A program made the translations under genes and the position numbers. The notes beneath the pieces were generated by a model that worked only from the letters and a program-made list of their open reading frames with translations, made no database searches and was not told where the DNA came from. DNA of 64,000 nt from Myxococcus xanthus (lineage in GTDB: Bacteria > Myxococcota > Myxococcia > Myxococcales > Myxococcaceae). Location of the stretch: the NCBI RefSeq assembly GCF_900106535.1, contig NZ_FNOH01000013.1:1-64000 (forward strand), in the 5' to 3' direction. Shown piece after piece: positions 44,946 through 53,691 of the stretch; the stretch's first letter is position 1, and each line of letters begins with the position of its first letter.

Positions 44946-46394
44946 ATGTTCACACGCATCACGCATGCCGCGGCGCTAGGCGCCCTCATCGCACTGGTGG
45001 CGGGCGGCAGCGCCCTGGCGCAGGATGGCACCACCGTCAGCCTCGGCGTGGGTTCCCAGAAGGTGATCACCATCCCTGGTCTCAGCCGCGTGGCGCTCGG
45101 TGATCCGAGCGTCGCCGAGGTGAAGACGCTCGGCTCCGGCCAGCTGCTCATCACCGGTCAGGCTGAAGGCAAGACGACGCTGCTCGTCTGGAAGTCCTCG
45201 GGCCAGCGCGTCAGCTACCTGGTGGCGGTGCGCAAGCAGGACCCCAACGAGGTCATCTCCGAAATCAAGCGCTTGCTGGGTGAGATTGAAGGCGTCTCCG
45301 TCCGCATGGTGGGTGATCGCATCTACCTGGACGGTCAGGCCTACACCACGCAGGACGCCGACCGCATCGAGCAGGTGGTGGGCCTCTACCCGAACGTGAA
45401 GTCGTTCGTGAAGATTGCCCCCAACGCCAAGAAGCTGGTGGCCCAGAACCTCAATGCGGCCTTCCAGAAGGCGGGCCTGAAGAACGTCCAGGCCAACGTG
45501 GTGGGCGCCACCATCTTCCTGGAGGGCTCCGTGGAGAGCCAGCAGGATCTCCAGAAGGCGGAGCTCATCACCAAGGCCATCGGTGAGAAGGTGGAGAACC
45601 TCCTCGTCGTCGGCATCAAGCGGATGATCCTCTCCGAGGTCCAGTTCGTCGAAATCCGCCGCAACAGCCGAGACCGCTACGGCATCCGCTACCCGACGGA
45701 CATCACGGGGACCGCGACGGCCATCGCCAGCATCTCCCAGGAGCTCTTCCCGGGCACCTTCGGCTCCGGCGTTTCCACGCTCACCCTCAACGCGAACGCG
45801 GACTTCTCCTTCGGCTTCCAGGGCAACGACGGTTACGGCCGTCTGCTCGCGCAGCCCAAGCTGGTGTGCGCCAGCGGTGAGAAGGCGGAGTTCCTCGCCG
45901 GTGGCGAGGTTCCCATCCCGCTCATCACGAACAACCAGTTCACGGTGGAGTTCAAGAAGTACGGCGTCATCCTGAACCTGCGCCCCACCGCGGACCGCAA
46001 CGGCAACATCCAGACGGAGATCGAGGCGGAGGCCTCCGAAATCGACACCTCCGTGGCGGTGTCCTTCGGTGGTTCGGCCTCCATCCCCGGCTTCCGGACC
46101 CGGAAGGTGAAGACGAACGTCACCGTGCGCCACGGTGAGACCATCGTCCTGTCCGGCGTGTTCAGCCACGACGAGCAGAAGTCCGTGTCGAAGCTCCCCG
46201 GCCTGGGTCACATCCCGATCATCGGTGAGCTCTTCAAGAGCCGCGGTTTCGACTCCACCAAGCGCGAGCTGGTCATCTTCGTCACCCCGCGCATCGTCAA
46301 CCCGGACTCCGACAAGGTCCGCACCATCATCGAGGACGTGAAGAGCCGCTACAAGCAGGCCCGGTCCGAGGTGAACTTCAACATCTTCGACTGA
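44946..46394 (+). CDS. kilC: Tad-type secretin (CpaC/RcpA family)
   Basis: A 482-residue protein with a signal peptide (residues 1-25, cleavage after ALA). N-terminal pilus-assembly domains include GLSRVALGDPSVAEV and LLITGQAEGKTTLLVW, then a BON-like repeat region, then the secretin domain (about residues 240-455) with RLLAQPKLVCASGEKAEFLAGGEVP and KLPGLGHIPIIGELFKS. It builds the outer-membrane ring that lets pili or effectors out. From memory this is KilC of the M. xanthus Kil system. It ends 165 bp before the ATPase gene, across two hairpins. Confidence 0.9.
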   Translation: MFTRITHAAALGALIALVAGGSALAQDGTTVSLGVGSQKVITIPGLSRVALGDPSVAEVKTLGSGQLLITGQAEGKTTLLVWKSSGQRVSYLVAVRKQDPNEVISEIKRLLGEIEGVSVRMVGDRIYLDGQAYTTQDADRIEQVVGLYPNVKSFVKIAPNAKKLVAQNLNAAFQKAGLKNVQANVVGATIFLEGSVESQQDLQKAELITKAIGEKVENLLVVGIKRMILSEVQFVEIRRNSRDRYGIRYPTDITGTATAIASISQELFPGTFGSGVSTLTLNANADFSFGFQGNDGYGRLLAQPKLVCASGEKAEFLAGGEVPIPLITNNQFTVEFKKYGVILNLRPTADRNGNIQTEIEAEASEIDTSVAVSFGGSASIPGFRTRKVKTNVTVRHGETIVLSGVFSHDEQKSVSKLPGLGHIPIIGELFKSRGFDSTKRELVIFVTPRIVNPDSDKVRTIIEDVKSRYKQARSEVNFNIFD

Positions 46395-46398
46395 GGTG

Positions 46399-46486
46399 GG
46401 CGCCCCTGGGGCGCCGCCTGAGACGGGCCTTTGAGGCCCACGGCACGGGCCGGCTTCTCCCCTTCCGGGGGCGGATGCCGGCCCGT
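46399..46486 (+). other. Two G+C hairpins between secretin and ATPase genes
   Basis: GGCGCCCC (46399-46406) faces GGGGCGCC (46408-46415), and ACGGGCCGGC (46445-46454) faces GCCGGCCCGT (46477-46486) with an inner CCCC/GGGG stem. The second is a 10-bp perfect stem with no T-tail. They may reduce read-through or cap mRNA ends between the secretin and ATPase genes. Confidence 0.5.
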
Positions 46487-46523
46487 CGCCTTGCGGGCAA
46501 GCATGCAACCCGGTTCTCACGCT

Positions 46524-46551
46524 TTGAGGACGAAGGGGGGCTTGCTAGCAT
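46524..46551 (+). promoter_or_regulatory. Candidate promoter before the FHA-CpaF gene
   Basis: TTGAGG (46524-46529) and TAGCAT (46546-46551) are separated by 16 bp; ATG 46560 follows after 8 bp, so the mRNA would be nearly leaderless. Confidence 0.4.
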
Positions 46552-46559
46552 CCGTCCCC

Positions 46560-48347
46560 ATGTTTCTCATCACCCTCGCTGAAAAGGGCGGCGGGACCGA
46601 GCAGCGCGAGTATCACAAGAATGAAGTCACCATCGGCCGTCTGCCGGGCAATGACATCATCCTCGCGAAGGGCAACGTCTCCAAGTACCACTCGCGAATC
46701 GTTGCCAAGGACGGGAAGTTCATCATCGTGGACATGAAGTCCACGAATGGCACGTTCGTGAACGGCAAGAAGATTGCCGCGCCCCAGGTTCTCAAGCCGA
46801 CCGACCAGGTCTACATCGGCGACTACATCCTCAACGTCGAGGCGCTCGAGGACGAGGGCCCGGTGATGACCCGCGCGGGTCAGCCCGAAGAGGAGTACTA
46901 CGACGAGCAGGGCGAGGAGCCCTACGAGGACGAGGAAGGGGCTTACGAAGAAGACGAGCCCTACGAGGAGGAGGAAGAAGAAGCGCCGCCTCCCGCGCCC
47001 GCTCCCAAGGGCATGCCGGCGTCGCTGGCGTCCGCCCTGGCGAAGAACAAGCGCAAGGTGGATCCGCGTCAGGAGCGCTACACCCGGCTCCAGAAGGAAA
47101 TCCATGACCGGCTCATCGAGTACCTCGATCTGCGCCGCATGGACATGGACCGGCTCGGCGACGACGAGCTGTGGCGCCGCACCGAGAAGGCCATCCGCGA
47201 CATCATCGACCAGATGGAAGCGGACGGAGAGCTTCCGGAGGACGTGGACCGCGAGGAGCTGCTCACGGACGTCATCAACGAGGCGCTGGGGCTCGGGCCC
47301 CTCGAGGCGTTCCTCGCGTCGGATGACATCAGCGAGATCATGGTGAACCACGCCAACCAGATCTACATCGAGCGCAAGGGCAAGCTGACCCTGTCGGAGA
47401 AGACGTTCTCCTCCAACCAGGCGGTGCTCGGCGTCATCGAGCGCATCGTGGCGCCCATTGGCCGCCGCATCGACGAGTCCAGCCCGCTGGTGGACGCGCG
47501 CCTCAAGGACGGCAGCCGCGTCAACGCCATCATCCCTCCGCTGGCGCTGAAGGGTCCCTGCATCACCATCCGCAAGTTCAAGAAGGACTCGCTGAAGATC
47601 GCGGACCTCATCAAGTACAAGACCGTCACGGCGCAGATGGCCGAGTTCCTGGAGATGTGCGTCAAGGCCCGGCGCAACATCGTCATCTCCGGCGGCACCG
47701 GCTCCGGGAAGACGACGACGCTGAACATCATCAGCTCCTTCATCCCGGAGGGTGAGCGCATCATCACCGTGGAGGACGCCGCCGAGCTGCAACTGCCGCA
47801 GGACCACTGGGTGCAGCTGGAGAGCCGGCCGCCCAACCTGGAAGGCAAGGGCGCCATCACCATCCGCGAGCTGGTGAAGAACTGCCTGCGCATGCGGCCC
47901 GACCGCATCGTCGTGGGTGAGTGCCGCTCCGGTGAGACGCTGGACATGCTCCAGGCCATGAACACCGGCCACGACGGTTCGCTCACCACGCTCCATGCGA
48001 ATACGCCGCGAGACGCCATCGCCCGCTTGGAGACGATGGTGCTCATGTCCGGCATGGACCTGCCGGTGAAGGCCATCCGTGAGCAGATCGCCAGCGCGGT
48101 GCACATGATCGTGCAGCAGACGCGCTTCTCCGACGGCACGCGGAAGATCTGCTACATCACCGAGGTGTCCGGCATGGAGGTCGATATCGTGACCCTCCAG
48201 GACATCTTCTATTTCAAACAGGATGGCTTCACGGAGGACCACAAGGTCCGTGGCCGCTACGTCGCCTCCGGCTTCGTGCCGAAGTTCTACGACGAGCTGC
48301 AGCGTAAGGGCATCCCCGTCAACATGAGCATCTTCCGCGAGGACTGA
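46560..48347 (+). CDS. kilF: FHA-CpaF/TadA fusion secretion ATPase
   Basis: A 595-residue protein. An N-terminal FHA domain (about residues 18-95; IGRLPGNDII, KYHSRI, STNGTFVNG) is joined by a very acidic linker (about 100-145) to a complete CpaF/TadA secretion ATPase (about 175-590) with the N-terminal helical domain, Walker A GGTGSGKTTT (378-387), and ASP-His box and Walker B near GECRSGETLD. It drives Tad pilus assembly. Other CpaF proteins have no FHA domain, so this fusion implies control by Ser/Thr phosphorylation. From memory this is KilF. ATG 46560 has no Shine-Dalgarno. Confidence 0.9.
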   Translation: MFLITLAEKGGGTEQREYHKNEVTIGRLPGNDIILAKGNVSKYHSRIVAKDGKFIIVDMKSTNGTFVNGKKIAAPQVLKPTDQVYIGDYILNVEALEDEGPVMTRAGQPEEEYYDEQGEEPYEDEEGAYEEDEPYEEEEEEAPPPAPAPKGMPASLASALAKNKRKVDPRQERYTRLQKEIHDRLIEYLDLRRMDMDRLGDDELWRRTEKAIRDIIDQMEADGELPEDVDREELLTDVINEALGLGPLEAFLASDDISEIMVNHANQIYIERKGKLTLSEKTFSSNQAVLGVIERIVAPIGRRIDESSPLVDARLKDGSRVNAIIPPLALKGPCITIRKFKKDSLKIADLIKYKTVTAQMAEFLEMCVKARRNIVISGGTGSGKTTTLNIISSFIPEGERIITVEDAAELQLPQDHWVQLESRPPNLEGKGAITIRELVKNCLRMRPDRIVVGECRSGETLDMLQAMNTGHDGSLTTLHANTPRDAIARLETMVLMSGMDLPVKAIREQIASAVHMIVQQTRFSDGTRKICYITEVSGMEVDIVTLQDIFYFKQDGFTEDHKVRGRYVASGFVPKFYDELQRKGIPVNMSIFRED

Positions 48348-48354
48348 CGCGCCC

Positions 48355-50586
48355 ATGGCCACCCTGGTCGTCCGTCACCCCGACGGCACTGAGAACGAAT
48401 TCGCCATCACGGGCGAGCTGAAGATTGGCCGCCAGCAGGGCAGTGACATCCTCATCACCGAAGGGGGCGTGTCGCGTACGCACGCGCGCGTCTTCGACGA
48501 AGGCGGCACCGTCTTCATCGAGGACGTGGGCAGCGCCAACGGCACGTTCGTCGACGGCCAGCGCATCATGGAGCCCACGGCCCTGACGCCGCAGTCGGAG
48601 GTCCTCCTCGGGGACTACGTGCTGCGTCTCAAACCGGCCGCGGTGCGGGGTTCTGGGGCCCGGCGCTCGGCGGCCAGGCCCGCGGCGGGGGGCGATGAGC
48701 CCATGCCGGTGGGCGACGAGGGCGGCGGTGTACGCGCCACCCGGGCCATGCCCAGCATCAAGAAGGGCTCCGGCGCAGCGAAGAGCGAGCCCGGCGCGGC
48801 GCTGGCGAAGCGGCCCGCGCGTCCGGCACGTCCCGCCCCGGGTGGCGGCGCACGTCCGGCGCCGGCGGGTGGCCCGGTGCTTCGCGGCATGGTCGGTCCC
48901 TGGGCCGGCCAGACATATCCGCTCAAGGGCAAGGTGCTGGTGGGGCGGCAGCCGCCCGCCGGCATCATGCTGGATGACGACTCCGTGAGCCGCCGCCACG
49001 CGGAGCTGGAAGCGACCAGCTCGGGCGTGACGGTGCGGGACCTGGGCAGCGCCAACGGGACGCTGCTCAACGGCGAGCCGTTGGACCAGACGCCGGTCCC
49101 GCTCGAGCCGGGGGATCAGCTCCAGTTCGGCGTGGTGGAGATGACCTTCGAGCCCGAACCGTCCGCGGTGCCCGTGCGCCGGGGCGCGGCGGGCGCGGCG
49201 CGTGGGGGCGCGGACGAGGATCCCGCCGCCAAGCGCAAGAAGCTCATCATGGTGGCGGCCGGGCTGGTGGGCGTGCTGCTGATGGTGGGCATGGTGTCCT
49301 CCATCCTGAACCCCAAGCCGGTGGACGTTCAGGGGCCGGGCGGGGCCGCGCAGATGGATCCGACGCAGAAGATCCAGGACCTGCTGAGCGAGTGCCGCTC
49401 CTACGCATCCAGCGAGCTGGGCGCCCCCAACTGGGAGAAGGCCCACGAGGTCTGCACCCAGGCATTGGACCTGGACCCCATCCACCCGGAGGCGAACACG
49501 CTCATCCGGCGCATCAAGCTGGAGAAGGAGTCCTTCGAGTACTACTCGCAGGGCGAGCGGCTCCTGCAGCGCCTCAAGCCGGAAGAGGCCCTGGAGTCGT
49601 TCCGGAAGATCCAGAAGGAGAGCGAGTACTTCCGCCGCGCCCGCGCCAAGGCGCGCGAGGCCGCCGAGGCGGTGACGAAGCGCGCACAGGAGGACTGCAA
49701 GCTGTACCTGCGTGACTCGCAGTGGAGCGCCGCCGTGTCACGCTGCGAGGTGTACATGGCGGTGTGGTGCCAGTCGAAGCCGCGCGAGGACCTGCAGCCG
49801 CCCCTGGGCTTCACGCTGAAGCTGGAGGGCCGCCTGCGCCGCGACGAGTGGCGGCCGAAGGATCCGATGTTCGTGAAGTTCCTCATCGCGCGGCAGAAGA
49901 TGGACGCCAACGCGGCGCCCTGGGTGTGCCCGGTGGCGGAGGTTCTGGCCGGTGACGAGCGGGTCGCGGACCCGCGCACCTTCGTCATGGAGGCGGCGAA
50001 GAAGCGCTTCCCCAACAAGCTGATGCAGGCCGCGCTCCTGGACTACTGGGGTGGCCGTGGCAGCGAGGCGCTGGCCACCATGCAGAAGCTGCGCGCCAAC
50101 TACGAGGCCGCGCAGTACCACGCCGAGGCGGACGAGCTGATGAAGATCATGTCCACCGTGGATCAGCTCTTCAAGGTGGGCCAGAGCTATCTGGCCGCCG
50201 AGGATCCGGAGAAGGCCGCGGAGCCCTTCCGCGAGGCGCTGGCCACGGACAAGGCGGTGATGCTGGAGCTCGCGGAGTCCAAGCCGTCCTTCTACCGGCG
50301 CAACATCCTCCAGGACATCGCGGAGAAGTCGTACCAGCGCGGCAAGCACTGGGCCGACCGCGAGGACCGCCGCCGCGCCTGCCGCGTGTGGAAGCTGGGG
50401 TTCAGCTTCTACGCGGGCAATCCGAACCTGAACAAGGCGGCGGCCTTCTGCTCCTCGAGGGCACTGGAGGCCTTCCGTGCGGCGTCGGGCTGCGGCGACA
50501 TGGCGGTGGCGCTGGACTACGCCGTCAAGGGCGACGGTGTGGAGGAGATGGTCGTCGCGAAGCAGGCGGAGCTGGGCTGCAAGTAG
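48355..50586 (+). CDS. Double-FHA transmembrane protein with TPR-like tail
   Basis: A 743-residue protein. FHA domain 1 (about residues 4-85; IGRQQGSDILI, SRTHARV, GSANGTFVDG) and FHA domain 2 (about 178-265; GRQPPAGIMLDDDSVSRRHA and GSANGTLLNG) are separated by a Pro/Ala/Arg-rich linker. One transmembrane helix follows (about 296-316), then a long helical, TPR-like region (about 340-743) with Cys-containing repeats (CRVWKLGFSF, CSSRALEAF). It starts 7 bp after the ATPase gene, so both are co-translated. It likely anchors or regulates the ATPase at the membrane through phosphothreonine recognition. Confidence 0.82.
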   Translation: MATLVVRHPDGTENEFAITGELKIGRQQGSDILITEGGVSRTHARVFDEGGTVFIEDVGSANGTFVDGQRIMEPTALTPQSEVLLGDYVLRLKPAAVRGSGARRSAARPAAGGDEPMPVGDEGGGVRATRAMPSIKKGSGAAKSEPGAALAKRPARPARPAPGGGARPAPAGGPVLRGMVGPWAGQTYPLKGKVLVGRQPPAGIMLDDDSVSRRHAELEATSSGVTVRDLGSANGTLLNGEPLDQTPVPLEPGDQLQFGVVEMTFEPEPSAVPVRRGAAGAARGGADEDPAAKRKKLIMVAAGLVGVLLMVGMVSSILNPKPVDVQGPGGAAQMDPTQKIQDLLSECRSYASSELGAPNWEKAHEVCTQALDLDPIHPEANTLIRRIKLEKESFEYYSQGERLLQRLKPEEALESFRKIQKESEYFRRARAKAREAAEAVTKRAQEDCKLYLRDSQWSAAVSRCEVYMAVWCQSKPREDLQPPLGFTLKLEGRLRRDEWRPKDPMFVKFLIARQKMDANAAPWVCPVAEVLAGDERVADPRTFVMEAAKKRFPNKLMQAALLDYWGGRGSEALATMQKLRANYEAAQYHAEADELMKIMSTVDQLFKVGQSYLAAEDPEKAAEPFREALATDKAVMLELAESKPSFYRRNILQDIAEKSYQRGKHWADREDRRRACRVWKLGFSFYAGNPNLNKAAAFCSSRALEAFRAASGCGDMAVALDYAVKGDGVEEMVVAKQAELGCK

Positions 50587-50595
50587 CACGCGTCG

Positions 50596-50624
50596 TGGAC
50601 AGGGCCGGGCGGGCGCGCTAGGCA
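50596..50624 (+). promoter_or_regulatory. Candidate promoter before polA
   Basis: TGGACA (50596-50601), a 17-bp spacer and TAGGCA (50619-50624) lie just before ATG 50632, so the polA mRNA would be nearly leaderless. Confidence 0.45.
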
Positions 50625-50631
50625 CGGGGGC

Positions 50632-53358
50632 ATGGTCGACACCAGCCCTTCGCGCTCCGCGCCCACCCTGGTCCTCATCGACGCGTCCGGCTTCATCTTC
50701 CGCGCCTACCACGCCATCCCTCCGCTCACGACGAGCAAGGGTGTGCAGACCAACGCCGTGTTGGGCTTCACGCGCATGGTGCTCAAGGCCCTGCGTGAGC
50801 TGAAGCCCACGCACGTGGCGCTCGCCTTCGACAAGGAGAGCCGCACCGAGCGCCAGAAGATTGATCCAACGTACAAGGCCAACCGCGAGGGGCCCCCGGA
50901 GGACCTGGTCCCCCAGTTCGCCCTCATCCGCCGCGTGGTGGAAGCCATCAACGTGCCCGTGCTGGAGGTGGCCGGCTGGGAAGCCGACGACGTCATCGGC
51001 ACGCTGGCCGTGAAGGCGAAGCAGGAGGGCTTCTGCGTCCAGGTCGTCACCGGCGACAAGGACTTCGTGCAGATTGTCGACGACGACGTGCGCCTGTACG
51101 ACCCGATGAAGGACGTGCACACGCTGCCCGCGGACGTGAAGGCGCGGCTGGGCATCGAGCCGGGGCAGATGCGGGACTACCTGGCCCTCATCGGCGACGC
51201 GGTGGACAACGTCCCCAAGGTGCCGGGCATCGGGCCGAAGACGGCCACCGAGCTCATCCAGCAGTTCGGTGACGTGGAGACGCTGCTCTCGCGCCTGGAT
51301 GAGGTGAAGAAGCCGAAGATCCGGGAGAACATCGCCTCGCACCGCGAGAGCCTCCTTCGCGCCAAGGTGCTCGTCACCTTCAAGACGGACCTGTCGCTGG
51401 ACGTGCGCATGGCGGACCTGGCCCGCCGGCCGGTGGACGCGCAGCGCTCGCGCGAGCTGTTCACCGAGCTGGAGTTCTTCGCCCTCCTCAAGGAGCTGCC
51501 CCAGCAGGACGGTGTCGCCGGGGCACCCGATGAGGTGAAGGAGAAGCCCGCGCCGCTGGCGGTGACGCCGCGGCTGGTGGGCGCGGACGCGGAGCTCGCC
51601 CAACTGGCGGGCGCCGTGCGCGAGGCGGGCGCCGTCACCCTGATTCCCGCCTACGAGGGCTCGCCTTTCGGCGCGAAGCTGGTGGGCCTGGGCGTGGCGC
51701 TGCCGGACGGGCAGACGGCGTATGTGCCACTGCGGCACGCGCAACTCGGCGTCACCCAGGTGCGGCCGGAGGCCTTCACCGCGGCCTTCCGCGAGGTGCT
51801 GGAGGACGCGGCGGTGAAGAAGGGCGGGCATGACCTCAAGGCGCTCAGCCTGGTGCTGGCCAACGACGGCATCACCCTGCACGGCGCACACGACGACGTG
51901 GAGTTGCTCAGCTACCTGCTCAACCCGTCCCGCCGCGAGCACGCGCTGGTGGACCTGTCGCGCGAGCGGCTGAACACGGAGCTGCCGCCGCTGCCGCCCG
52001 CCGCGGAGGGCAAGCGCGGCAAGAAGGACCGCGCGCTGGCGGACCACACGGTGGAGGAGGTGGCCACCGGCTTCGCCATCCGCGCCGAGGCCGCGCGCCG
52101 GCTGGCGCCCGAGCTGTGGAAGGAACTGGAGGCGGCGAAGCTGGCGGCGCTGGCTCGCGACATGGAGTTGCCGCTGTTGCCGCTGCTGGCGCAGATGGAG
52201 CGCAGGGGCGTGCTGCTGGACACCGCCGAGCTGTCGCGCACTTCCGTGAAGGTGGACGCCGCCGTCGAGGCGCAGGTGAAGGAGGTCTACCGGCACGCGG
52301 GCCGCGAGTTCAACATCGGCTCCAATCCGCAGTTGGTGGAGGTGCTCTTCACGGAGCTGAAGCTGCCCATCATCAAGCGGGGCAAGACGGGCCCGTCCGC
52401 GGACCAGGAGGTGCTGGAGAAACTGTCCGAGGAGCACCCGCTGCCGGGCGCCATCATCGAGTACCGCAGCCTGTCCAAGCTGAAGAGCACCTACCTGGAC
52501 ACGCTGCCCACGCTGGTGGCCGCCGACGGGCGCATTCACACCACCTACCACCAGGCGGCCACCGCCACCGGACGCCTGTCCTCCACCGACCCGAACCTCC
52601 AGAACATCCCCGTCCGCACCGACCTGGGCCGGGAGATTCGCCGCGCCTTCGTGGCCGCGGAAGGGCACCAACTGGTGAGCGCGGACTACAGCCAGGTGGA
52701 GCTGCGGCTGCTGGCGCACATCGCGAACGACCCCGTGCTCATCGAGGCCTTCCTCCATGACGAGGACATCCACACCCGCACCGCGGCCGAGGTGTTCGGC
52801 GTGGCCAAGGAGCAGGTGGACCGCGAGCAGCGCCGCGTCGCGAAGATGGTGAACTTCGGCATCGCCTACGGCCTGTCACCGCACGGCCTGGGGGCGCGGC
52901 TGGGCATTGCCCAGGACGTGGCCCGCGACATCATCGAGCGGTACTTCACGCGCTACGCCGGCATCCGGCGCTACCTGGAGGAGACTGTCGATAGGGCGCG
53001 CAAGACGGGCTACGTGGAGACGCTCTACGGCCGCCGCCGCTACATGGCGGACCTGAACTCCAAGAACCGCGGCGTGGCCCAGGCCGCCGAGCGCGCCGCC
53101 ATCAACATGCCGATTCAAGGCACCGCCGCGGACCTCATCAAGAAGGCCATGCTGGCGGTGGACGAGGCGTTGACGGCCCAGAAGCTGCGCACGCGGATGC
53201 TGCTGCAGGTCCACGACGAACTCCTCTTCGAGGCGCCAGACGCGGAAGTGGAGCAGGTGAAGGCGCTGGCGGTGAAGGCCATGTCCTCGGTGGCCGACCT
53301 GAAGGTGCCGCTCAAGGTAGAGGTGGGCGCGGGGCGCAGCTGGGCGGACGCGCACTGA
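50632..53358 (+). CDS. polA: DNA polymerase I
   Basis: A 908-residue Pol I. The 5'-3' exonuclease domain (about residues 10-300) has DASGFIFRAYHA and GDAVDNVPKVPGIGPKTA. The middle region corresponds to the 3'-5' exonuclease but the catalytic DxE is missing (IPAYEG where FDTETD is expected) and NLK-type Asp residues are lost, so proofreading is probably absent. The polymerase domain has motifs A (SADYSQVELR), B (KMVNFGIAYG) and C (LQVHDELLFE). It fills gaps and removes RNA primers. No ribosome binding site precedes ATG 50632. Confidence 0.96.
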   Translation: MVDTSPSRSAPTLVLIDASGFIFRAYHAIPPLTTSKGVQTNAVLGFTRMVLKALRELKPTHVALAFDKESRTERQKIDPTYKANREGPPEDLVPQFALIRRVVEAINVPVLEVAGWEADDVIGTLAVKAKQEGFCVQVVTGDKDFVQIVDDDVRLYDPMKDVHTLPADVKARLGIEPGQMRDYLALIGDAVDNVPKVPGIGPKTATELIQQFGDVETLLSRLDEVKKPKIRENIASHRESLLRAKVLVTFKTDLSLDVRMADLARRPVDAQRSRELFTELEFFALLKELPQQDGVAGAPDEVKEKPAPLAVTPRLVGADAELAQLAGAVREAGAVTLIPAYEGSPFGAKLVGLGVALPDGQTAYVPLRHAQLGVTQVRPEAFTAAFREVLEDAAVKKGGHDLKALSLVLANDGITLHGAHDDVELLSYLLNPSRREHALVDLSRERLNTELPPLPPAAEGKRGKKDRALADHTVEEVATGFAIRAEAARRLAPELWKELEAAKLAALARDMELPLLPLLAQMERRGVLLDTAELSRTSVKVDAAVEAQVKEVYRHAGREFNIGSNPQLVEVLFTELKLPIIKRGKTGPSADQEVLEKLSEEHPLPGAIIEYRSLSKLKSTYLDTLPTLVAADGRIHTTYHQAATATGRLSSTDPNLQNIPVRTDLGREIRRAFVAAEGHQLVSADYSQVELRLLAHIANDPVLIEAFLHDEDIHTRTAAEVFGVAKEQVDREQRRVAKMVNFGIAYGLSPHGLGARLGIAQDVARDIIERYFTRYAGIRRYLEETVDRARKTGYVETLYGRRRYMADLNSKNRGVAQAAERAAINMPIQGTAADLIKKAMLAVDEALTAQKLRTRMLLQVHDELLFEAPDAEVEQVKALAVKAMSSVADLKVPLKVEVGAGRSWADAH

Positions 53359-53691
53359 CGCGCGGGCAGGGCGGGGCGGCGCGAAAAAATACGGGAGGAG
53401 CGCCCACCCCCGTAGGCGCCCCTCCCGCATGCTCCACCCGCGGCCCCCACAGCCGCTGCTGCACACCCTGCGACAAATGCGCCGACCCGTCCGACCGGCG
53501 AGTCGCGTGGACCCCCATCCACGCGTCTTGCCAGCGGCTCGCGGTGCGCGCTCACCACTCCCCAGCGGGAGCACGCCTTCCCACAAAGCGCGCCATGGGC
53601 CCCCACCCAGGCACACTCCCTCCCGCCGGTCTCGGACGCGCTCGTTTCCGGGCACGTCAAGTCGAACGGGCCGGCCAACCCCTACACGCCC
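53359..53691. other. Intergenic region between polA and the leftward gene
   Basis: This 333-bp gap between convergent genes has a terminator-like hairpin at 53384-53427 and otherwise no convincing coding sequence: open frames crossing it lack ribosome binding sites and a normal third-position G/C pattern. Confidence 0.5.
53384..53427 (-). terminator. Intrinsic terminator for the leftward gene
   Basis: On the minus strand CGGGAGG (53427-53421) pairs with its complement at 53398-53392, extended by a partial GGCGC/GCGCC stem, and is followed by TATTTTTTCGC. This is a rho-independent terminator for the gene ending at 53692. The hairpin could also stop polA transcripts. Confidence 0.6.

Noticed and set aside
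39792..50586. A small Flp-type pilin gene inside the Tad-like locus
   Set aside because: No short frame with the pilin leader (G/XXXXEY) and hydrophobic start was found in the gaps, so pilins must be elsewhere.
53430..53690. Short frames in both strands between polA and the leftward gene
   Set aside because: They lack ribosome binding sites, have abnormal composition (Pro/Arg/Ser-rich) and do not keep the third-position G/C pattern.
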